From Proteobacteria bacterium UBA6522 (lineage in GTDB: Bacteria; Pseudomonadota; Gammaproteobacteria; Steroidobacterales; Rariloculaceae): a DNA stretch of 12,404 bases. The translations under genes were made by a program, and so were the position numbers. Shown one piece after another: positions 7,619 to 12,404 of the stretch. Position 1 is the first letter of the stretch, and every line of letters begins with the position of its first letter. The stretch lies in NCBI GenBank assembly GCA_002434915.1, contig DJLG01000126.1:1-12404 (forward strand). The letters are read 5' to 3'. Below the pieces are notes generated by a model. That model was not told the DNA's origin and searched no databases. It saw nothing but the letters and a program-made list of their open reading frames with translations.

Positions 7619-7673
7619 TAGTAAGCGGCGGTCAGTCAAATAGGCAAAATACCAGATGTGTGAAGGGCTAATT

Positions 7674-8705
7674 TTATCTAACTGCCATTGGCCTCATCGG
7701 CGAACCAGTCGCTCCCTTGATTCTCTCAGGCAATCCTATAAATAAGAATTCATATACCTCATCCGCAGCAAGCTCTCTAAGTTCCATATTCTCGAGCATT
7801 GGAATCCCTTCCCCAAGAAACAACATTCTGTGAACGTTTTCTACACCTGGTCGAGGCCTAACTTCAACGCAGCAACTATCAGCGCCTACAAGAGAAATCT
7901 TGCGTTCAATAAGTACACGAACTATATCGCCATAAATTCCTGGAGATCCTTCGTTTTCACCCACACCAATATAAGAGTCATTATATTTTGAGGGGTTCCC
8001 CCAATTTATAGACCACCCATAGTTGAAAAATACTGCGTCACCTTGCTCAATATCGCTCACGCTCATTTCCTGCCTGGCAAGCGCGCCATGCATATCTTCA
8101 ACAGTGACCTCATAAGCAGCAGGCAAAGCAACAACCCCTTTATAACCGGCAATATCAATTAGAATTCCACGAGTGATGAATGGTTTCATTTGCTCAACAC
8201 CCAAAGCCTCAACGCCACCTCGACCACGATTCTCTCCAAAAAGATCATCAACGTTGAACCCATTGTAAAAAACAGATTGAAAGGACCCATCTTCCATTTG
8301 AATATTTCCACCCTGATGAGCAAGACCATCAAACTGAGTTCCCATTTGGCCTATAAACCCTGAAAAATACTCGGAATTGGAAACGCCCCCCTCTCCACTA
8401 GTTGGCTGTAGAGGTGGAGTTACCTGCATAAAATATGGCCTTGATCCATAAAGCGGCATGCTTGGCTCATACATATGCCCGAGCTCATAAGTTTGGCCTG
8501 TCACAGGAATCTGTAACGCTGAAAGGATTTTCACCGCAGTAACATAATTAGATGCGCCTGCCTGATCCTGGGCACCATGAGGTGAAGGCCACCATGGTCC
8601 CTCCTCCCGGGTCTGTCCAACTACTGTCTGTACTGGTGCCATTACTGCCAAAAAAATAGGCACTATAAGTGCATAAATTGGCCAAAAGCCTGTTTTTGTA
8701 TCCAT
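7674..8705 (-). CDS. Secreted cyclase-family (kynurenine formamidase-like) metal-dependent hydrolase
   Basis: A 343-residue protein of the cyclase/kynurenine formamidase-like fold. Residues 1-30 form a signal peptide (hydrophobic IYALIVPIFLAVMAPV, likely cleavage near VVGQ), so it acts outside the cytoplasm. The metal-site region is QMGTQFDGLAH (120-130), corresponding to HxGTHxDxxxH of kynurenine formamidase: D126 and H130 are kept, but both early His positions are Gln. Other features are GRGGVEAL (161-168), ILIDIAGYKG, the strand GDAVFFNYGWS (222-232), GSPGIYGD and LVGADS (272-277) near the second half of the active site. At 343 residues it resembles the longer cyclase-family members, not the roughly 210-residue KynB. 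A good ribosome site, GGAG, lies 7 bases before the ATG. It follows the PAL-like gene by 39 bases and is likely its operon partner. The substrate is unknown; an amide, lactone or cyclic imide would suit the fold. Confidence 0.87.
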   Translation of the reverse strand: MDTKTGFWPIYALIVPIFLAVMAPVQTVVGQTREEGPWWPSPHGAQDQAGASNYVTAVKILSALQIPVTGQTYELGHMYEPSMPLYGSRPYFMQVTPPLQPTSGEGGVSNSEYFSGFIGQMGTQFDGLAHQGGNIQMEDGSFQSVFYNGFNVDDLFGENRGRGGVEALGVEQMKPFITRGILIDIAGYKGVVALPAAYEVTVEDMHGALARQEMSVSDIEQGDAVFFNYGWSINWGNPSKYNDSYIGVGENEGSPGIYGDIVRVLIERKISLVGADSCCVEVRPRPGVENVHRMLFLGEGIPMLENMELRELAADEVYEFLFIGLPERIKGATGSPMRPMAVR

Positions 8706-8744
8706 TTAATGACTCCGCAAACGCAGTTCTTTATTGCATCAAAA

Positions 8745-9821
8745 TTAGGGATTCAATATCAGCTTCTGAACACGCCAATTATTAAGATCAGCAATATATA
8801 AAACACCTTCCTGAGAGCAGTCAATTCCATGAATCCAGTTGAACTGCCCAAGTTGCTTACCAGACTCGCCTAGCATACCCACAATCTTGCCATCCAACTG
8901 AATTTTATAGATACGCCCTGGATGCTGATCAGCAGCCCATAAATACTGTGGACTACCCTGTGAAACACATACTGCCCACGGCTGCGTTTCATCCGGCTGA
9001 TTCGGATCTACATTACCAAGTACTGGTTGCATTGACTTATCAAACGGGGCATTTAACAAGATTATTCTTAGGAAGTTACCTTCTGAATCAAATACCTGAA
9101 TTCGGCGATTAGTACGATCAGCAACATAAAGGTTTCCTTCACGATCATTATGCATGCTATGCGGCAAATTTAACTGGCCAGGTTCGGAACCAAAAGAACC
9201 CCAGGTTTTTATCCAATTACCATGCTTGTCATACTTTGCTATTCGTGAATTGAGATAACCATCACTTACAAAAATATTGTCTTCTTCATCCCACGCCACA
9301 TCACTTGGCCCACCAAAATAACCGTCTCGAGGCACAGCATCAGCTCCATCAACATGATGATATGGATCGAAACCCTCTGGCCGCCTTCCAAGGTTCATCG
9401 TTACATAGCCGGCAGGATCAAATTTAATAACTGTATTTGCTCCTTTATCTACTAGCCACAAATTGTCATATTTGTCATAGCGAATATGGTGCGAATAACC
9501 GAGGCCATACACACCTTGACCAATCTCTCGAACAAAATAACCATTTTCGTCAAATTCTAAAATTTCCGTTGTAGCGTTGCCGTAGAGAGGTCCTCCATTG
9601 TGAGCAGAACCAGGATGATTAAGTACCATTATTCTTCCCTTAGAATTAACTGCTACTCCTAATATTTCCCCTAGATTCCTTTCTGGTGAGTACTTAAGAA
9701 AATTTGGAACCGAGTGGTATGGAATCAACGGTACGTCATTATTTGTCTGCTGCGCAATCGCCGGATGAACAAATAAGGACAATGAAAAAGTAACTAGTAC
9801 TATGGCGCTTAAACACCTCAT
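8745..9821 (-). CDS. Secreted NHL-repeat beta-propeller, PAL-like (peptidyl-alpha-hydroxyglycine alpha-amidating lyase family)
   Basis: A 358-residue exported protein. MRCLSAIVLVTFSLSLFVHPAIA is a signal peptide cleaved before QQ. The rest is a run of NHL repeats making a six-bladed propeller; blades end in patterns such as NLWLVDKGANTVIKFD, NIFVSDGYLNSRIAKYD, NLYVADRTNRRIQVFD and VLYIADLNNWRVQKL. The sequence tracks the PAL domain of animal peptide-amidating monooxygenase: H111/H112 (YSHHI), H221 (LPHSM) and H331 (WIHGI) match the three zinc histidines, and Y189 in SDGYLNSRI matches the active-site Tyr. The position of the catalytic Arg (FHRG in mammals, from memory) reads NHPG here (H69-P70). 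Amidated peptides are not expected in bacteria, so the true substrate is open. The start at 9821 is preferred over an in-frame ATG at 9869 because AAGGA lies 6 bases upstream and the signal peptide then begins correctly. The cyclase-family gene follows 39 bases downstream. Confidence 0.9.
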   Translation of the reverse strand: MRCLSAIVLVTFSLSLFVHPAIAQQTNNDVPLIPYHSVPNFLKYSPERNLGEILGVAVNSKGRIMVLNHPGSAHNGGPLYGNATTEILEFDENGYFVREIGQGVYGLGYSHHIRYDKYDNLWLVDKGANTVIKFDPAGYVTMNLGRRPEGFDPYHHVDGADAVPRDGYFGGPSDVAWDEEDNIFVSDGYLNSRIAKYDKHGNWIKTWGSFGSEPGQLNLPHSMHNDREGNLYVADRTNRRIQVFDSEGNFLRIILLNAPFDKSMQPVLGNVDPNQPDETQPWAVCVSQGSPQYLWAADQHPGRIYKIQLDGKIVGMLGESGKQLGQFNWIHGIDCSQEGVLYIADLNNWRVQKLILNP

Positions 9822-9832
9822 AATTATTCCTT
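9822..9832 (-). promoter_or_regulatory. Ribosome binding site that fixes the PAL-like start
   Basis: On the minus strand AAGGA (9832-9828) precedes the ATG at 9821 by 6 bases. The upstream in-frame ATG at 9869 would add 16 residues before the signal peptide, so the shorter start is favoured. Confidence 0.7.
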
Positions 9833-10012
9833 TTAAATTAGAAACTATGCTCTCAAATATACTATTCAATTTGTTTTGATGGCTAATCTTGATCTTATAA
9901 CTAACCTATTATTCATAGCCTAACACTAGCTTAGATCAATTATTGGCACTTAAGTTTTTATTTTTTAATTATTAATCTAGATTTATACCATTCTAAAAAA
10001 TGCTTCTATAGA
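9822..10012. promoter_or_regulatory. AT-rich intergenic region, probable promoter of the PAL-like/cyclase pair
   Basis: This 191-base region lies between the end of the GT4 gene and the start of the PAL-like gene, both on the minus strand. A tentative promoter on the minus strand is TTGATC (9939-9934), a 16-base spacer and TATGAA (9917-9912), each matching four of six consensus bases. Near 9951-9983 it holds T-rich runs, the near-palindrome TTAATTATTAA and the palindrome AATCTAGATT, which may help end GT4 transcription. No canonical hairpin-plus-T-run terminator and no coding sequence were found. Confidence 0.35.
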
Positions 10013-11101
10013 TCACTGTGATAACACACTTCTATATAGAGCAATAGTCTTATCAATAGTGTCTTGTATGCGGAAAGTGCTGTCTATGCGCTGACGGGCT
10101 GACTCGCCCATACGTCTTCGCATATCAGGGTCCTTATACATACGCCTGATAGAACTATTAATTGCATCAGGGTTTTTTATAGGCACAACAAATCCTGTCA
10201 CCCCATCAATAACAAGCTCAGGGCTTCCACCACAATTCGTCACAATCGTTGGAATACGATAAGCCATGGCTTCAATTACAGAACGAGCGAGCCCCTCCCT
10301 TTTAATTGATGGCATGACGAAAACATCACAGGCCGCAGTTAAGGGCGTGGCATCCTTTACATATCCCACCCTATGAATCCTATCTGCAGAAGAACTTCTT
10401 GAAATCTTTTGATCTAATTTTGGAGAAGCCATGTCACCAATCAGAATCAAATGAACGTTCCAATCATCAGGAAGATCGGCCATAGCTTCTACTAACACTT
10501 CAATTCCCTTACGGGGTCGATAGGTGGCCACACAACCGACCACAAAAGCCTCCTTTGGAATACCAAACTCCTGAAGGTTTGCAGGAGAACTGGTATACCA
10601 GTCTAAGCTGTGTCCTTTATGGATAGTCACAAGTCGTTTTGAAGATATACGCAAAAATTTCGGGCGCATCTGTAAAAAATATTTACGAATAGCATCTGCC
10701 ACACAAATAATACGATCAATTCTAGGATTAAGAACCCGCATCCATGAAATAGGATTAAAGAAGCTTACATTTCCTACAATCCCACGATAGACAACTATAC
10801 GTATATGCATGCCACGTGTTGCTATCAAACCATTTTGTAAGGCTCGGTTACCTAAAATATGGAGAATGTCATACTTTCCTTTATCTAACTCCTCACGAAG
10901 CAAATGAATTGCCTTAGAGTCATAGCGCCCTCGAAATTCTATAGGGATAGTCTTTAGACCCGCATCGATTAGCTCATCATGGCGGTAGTGTTGCTGAGGA
11001 CAAACGACAGCCAAGTCTATACCAGCTCTATGCATACCAATAAATGTCGCAACAGTGGGGCGATCTGGATCTTCAGTTATGCAAAGAGCTTTTATAGTCA
11101 C
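10013..11101 (-). CDS. GT4-family glycosyltransferase (GT-B fold), GTG start
   Basis: A 362-residue retaining glycosyltransferase of the GT4 (Glycos_transf_1) type, with no membrane segment or signal peptide, expected at the cytoplasmic face of the inner membrane. The N-terminal acceptor domain includes TFIGMHRAGIDLAVVCP (19-35). The C-terminal donor domain starts near GCVATYRPRKGIEVLVEA (189-206), whose Arg/Lys contact the sugar-nucleotide phosphates. It continues with GYVKDATPL, CDVFVMPSIKREGLARSVIEAMA holding the E-x7-E motif (E269, E277), then CGGSPELVIDGVTGFVVP. The start is GTG at 11101, with a weak AGAG site upstream; the next in-frame ATG would remove the first 22 residues, so GTG is preferred. 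It diverges from the GT9 gene. The pairing points to LPS core or other surface-glycan assembly. Donor and acceptor sugars cannot be inferred. Confidence 0.92.
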   Translation of the reverse strand: MTIKALCITEDPDRPTVATFIGMHRAGIDLAVVCPQQHYRHDELIDAGLKTIPIEFRGRYDSKAIHLLREELDKGKYDILHILGNRALQNGLIATRGMHIRIVVYRGIVGNVSFFNPISWMRVLNPRIDRIICVADAIRKYFLQMRPKFLRISSKRLVTIHKGHSLDWYTSSPANLQEFGIPKEAFVVGCVATYRPRKGIEVLVEAMADLPDDWNVHLILIGDMASPKLDQKISRSSSADRIHRVGYVKDATPLTAACDVFVMPSIKREGLARSVIEAMAYRIPTIVTNCGGSPELVIDGVTGFVVPIKNPDAINSSIRRMYKDPDMRRRMGESARQRIDSTFRIQDTIDKTIALYRSVLSQ

Positions 11102-11214
11102 AATTATCTCTAAACTACCTAAGTGTATGGATGTTACTAATCAGAACACATAAAAGGAATGCATACAGAAATGAGTCTTCTTTGAGTATCATGCCTTAAC
11201 TCTAAGAGCTAAAA
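11102..11214. promoter_or_regulatory. Divergent promoter region between the GT4 and GT9 genes
   Basis: These 113 bases separate two divergent glycosyltransferase starts. For the plus strand TATCAT (11187-11192) is a five-of-six match to a -10 box, placed so that a short leader of about 16 bases would carry the AAGAG ribosome site; the -35 position is weak. For the minus strand I see no clear pair. An eight-codon ATG frame at 11159 has no properly spaced ribosome site and is not called. Confidence 0.35.
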
Positions 11215-12306
11215 ATGACTATGTTATCTAAGCTTAATTTGCCTCCAAAAAGGCTTTGTATCATCAGGCTGTCTGCAATAGGAGACACTTGCCATACAGT
11301 TCCTATTGTCCGTGCAATACAAAAAGCCTGGCCAGATACAAAGCTGACCTGGGTAATCGGCAAAACTGAGCATGCACTTCTCGCAGGGCTTGAAGACATT
11401 GAATTCATCGTACTAGACAAAGACCGTGGTTTTAGAGGGTACTTTGATGTATTAAAACAAGTTCGACATAAAAATTTTGATCTTTTACTGCACATGCATG
11501 CTTCCATGCGTGCAAATCTTGTAAGCCTCATGATTTCTTCAAAAATCCGTCTTGGCTTTGACCGTCAGAGAGCTCGTGATTATCAGTGGTACTTCTGTAA
11601 TGAACATATTCCTTTTAGATCACAACAGCACGTCATAGAAGGTCTATTTGGATTCGTTAAAGCCCTAAATATTCAATCGAATGAATTGACTTGGGATATC
11701 CCTATCTCGACTAAAGACCGTGGTTTCGCTCTAGAACATATTAATAATAACGAACCCACATTACTTATCAGCCCATGCTCCGGACAACGCCTTCGCAACT
11801 TTAGAAATTGGGGCATCGAATATTATGAGGAGGTTGTCAACTACGTAGCATCCGAATATGGGGCCAAAACTATTCTTACAGGAGGGATGACACAACTAGA
11901 GCAAGAATACGGTGAACACATCTTAAATAATTGCCAAGGTAGAGTTATCAATCTGATCGGTAAGACCACACTAAAACAGCTACTTGCGTTGTTAGAACGT
12001 ACTACCGTCTTGCTTTGCCCTGACTCCGGTCCAGCACATATGGCTACCTCCGTTGGAACACCTGTAGTAGGTCTATATGCTACATCTAATAAAAGCCGCA
12101 CAGGGCCTTATAAAAGCCAGCATTTGGTTGTCGACAAGTATCCGGAAGCTTTAAAGAGGGAGTTCAATGCCAAAGTAAATGAGGTTAGATGGGGACAACG
12201 TATACGAAACCCACGTGCTATGGACCTTATAACTGTGACCGATGTTATAGAAAAGCTATCAAAAGCGTTCAGTGAAAGTGGGATAAAACCTCTTAACTCA
12301 AATTAG
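11215..12306 (+). CDS. GT9-family glycosyltransferase (heptosyltransferase-like)
   Basis: A 363-residue protein of glycosyltransferase family 9, the family of the LPS heptosyltransferases WaaC/WaaF/WaaQ. These inverting GT-B enzymes act at the inner membrane's cytoplasmic face on lipid A-core acceptors. Diagnostic features are CIIRLSAIGDTCHTVPIVRAI (15-35), including the catalytic-site Asp of the IGD motif, then LTWVIGK, DLLLHMHASMRANLVSL, LLISPCSG (183-190), the donor-domain ILTGG (220-224), and LLCPDSGPAHMATSVGTP (266-283) followed by VVGLYAT, the best conserved GT9 signature. Length is typical (about 330-370). The start at 11215 has AAGAG 6 bases upstream; a second ATG at 11221 is possible. 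It diverges from the GT4 gene. It may be heptosyltransferase I, but many bacterial GT9 proteins transfer other residues, so no waa symbol is given. Confidence 0.92.
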   Translation: MTMLSKLNLPPKRLCIIRLSAIGDTCHTVPIVRAIQKAWPDTKLTWVIGKTEHALLAGLEDIEFIVLDKDRGFRGYFDVLKQVRHKNFDLLLHMHASMRANLVSLMISSKIRLGFDRQRARDYQWYFCNEHIPFRSQQHVIEGLFGFVKALNIQSNELTWDIPISTKDRGFALEHINNNEPTLLISPCSGQRLRNFRNWGIEYYEEVVNYVASEYGAKTILTGGMTQLEQEYGEHILNNCQGRVINLIGKTTLKQLLALLERTTVLLCPDSGPAHMATSVGTPVVGLYATSNKSRTGPYKSQHLVVDKYPEALKREFNAKVNEVRWGQRIRNPRAMDLITVTDVIEKLSKAFSESGIKPLNSN

Positions 12307-12310
12307 ATAG

Positions 12311-12351
12311 GGCTATATTTAGACTCCTTTTAGTCTTATTATTCAATAGCC
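12311..12351 (+). terminator. Nested inverted repeats after the GT9 gene (candidate terminator or mRNA end structure)
   Basis: Five bases after the GT9 stop, GGCTAT (12311-12316) can pair with ATAGCC (12346-12351). Inside it AGACT (12321-12325) pairs with AGTCT (12332-12336) around a CCTTTT loop. The two stems are separated by unpaired bases and are not followed by a T-run, so intrinsic termination is uncertain; the gene may instead be co-transcribed with one beyond the right edge. Confidence 0.3.
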
Positions 12352-12404
12352 TAAGATTAGTGAGATTAGGCATTCAAACGACTGAGAGCTAAAAAGCTAA
12401 AAAA
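12352..12404. other. Non-coding right edge of the window
   Basis: No gene is visible in these bases. Near the end AGAGCTAAAAA (12385-12395) repeats the 11 bases that lead into the GT9 start at 11205-11215. A start codon for another gene may therefore lie just past the edge. Confidence 0.4.

Noticed and set aside
9974..9983. AATCTAGATT palindrome in the gap before the PAL-like gene
   Set aside because: It has no loop and no neighbouring copy, and short AT-rich palindromes are common in such a region, so it is not called as an operator or terminator on its own.
10981..10991. GGCGGTAGTGT, a 10-of-11 match to the ops element used by RfaH in surface-glycan operons, on the strand leading to the GT9 gene
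   Set aside because: It lies inside the GT4 coding sequence about 220 bases before the GT9 start, no promoter is seen upstream of it, and one such near-match in a window of this size can easily arise by chance.
11159..11185. Eight-codon frame before GT9 that could be a leader peptide
   Set aside because: The AAGGA upstream abuts the ATG with no spacing, the peptide has no regulatory codon run, and no attenuator hairpin follows.

Overview
The window looks like ordinary chromosomal DNA from a Gram-negative proteobacterium, probably an aquatic gammaproteobacterium. The evidence is a YchF C-terminus that reads like the gammaproteobacterial protein, secreted proteins with Sec signal peptides, a tripartite tricarboxylate transporter (TTT) and lipopolysaccharide-type glycosyltransferases. 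Base composition is moderately AT-rich and genes are tightly packed. No gap exceeds 200 bases. I saw no tRNA, rRNA, CRISPR array, insertion sequence or phage gene. The taxonomic guess is an inference from gene content.

Layout. (1) 2-535, the C-terminal half of ychF, converges on a minus-strand pair: a secreted M20 metallo-hydrolase (911-2314) followed by a small two-motif CDGSH iron-sulfur protein (611-847). (2) 2381-7605 is a plus-strand run, divergent from the M20 gene: tctC-tctB-tctA (solute-binding protein, small and large membrane subunits), then an MmgE/PrpD protein and an SDR-fold protein. (3) 7674-9821 is a minus-strand pair, convergent with that run: a secreted PAL/NHL-type beta-propeller followed by a secreted cyclase-family hydrolase. 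(4) 10013-12306 is a divergent glycosyltransferase pair (GT4 on minus, GT9 on plus), probably part of an LPS core or other surface-glycan locus continuing past the right edge.

How the genes may work together. The binding protein TctC would capture a small carboxylate in the periplasm and TctBA would import it. The PrpD-like enzyme and the SDR-like protein, in the same run, are natural candidates for its first cytoplasmic steps. Three flanking genes encode exported proteins that could release or modify the imported compound outside the cytoplasm. This carboxylate-scavenging model is inference; the substrate cannot be read from the sequence.

The most notable details are in catalytic sites. The SDR has Val where the catalytic Tyr of YxxxK should be. 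The PAL-like propeller keeps three likely zinc histidines but has Pro where mammalian PAL has its catalytic Arg. The cyclase-family protein has Gln at two positions that are His in classical kynurenine formamidase. I found no clearly novel multi-gene system.
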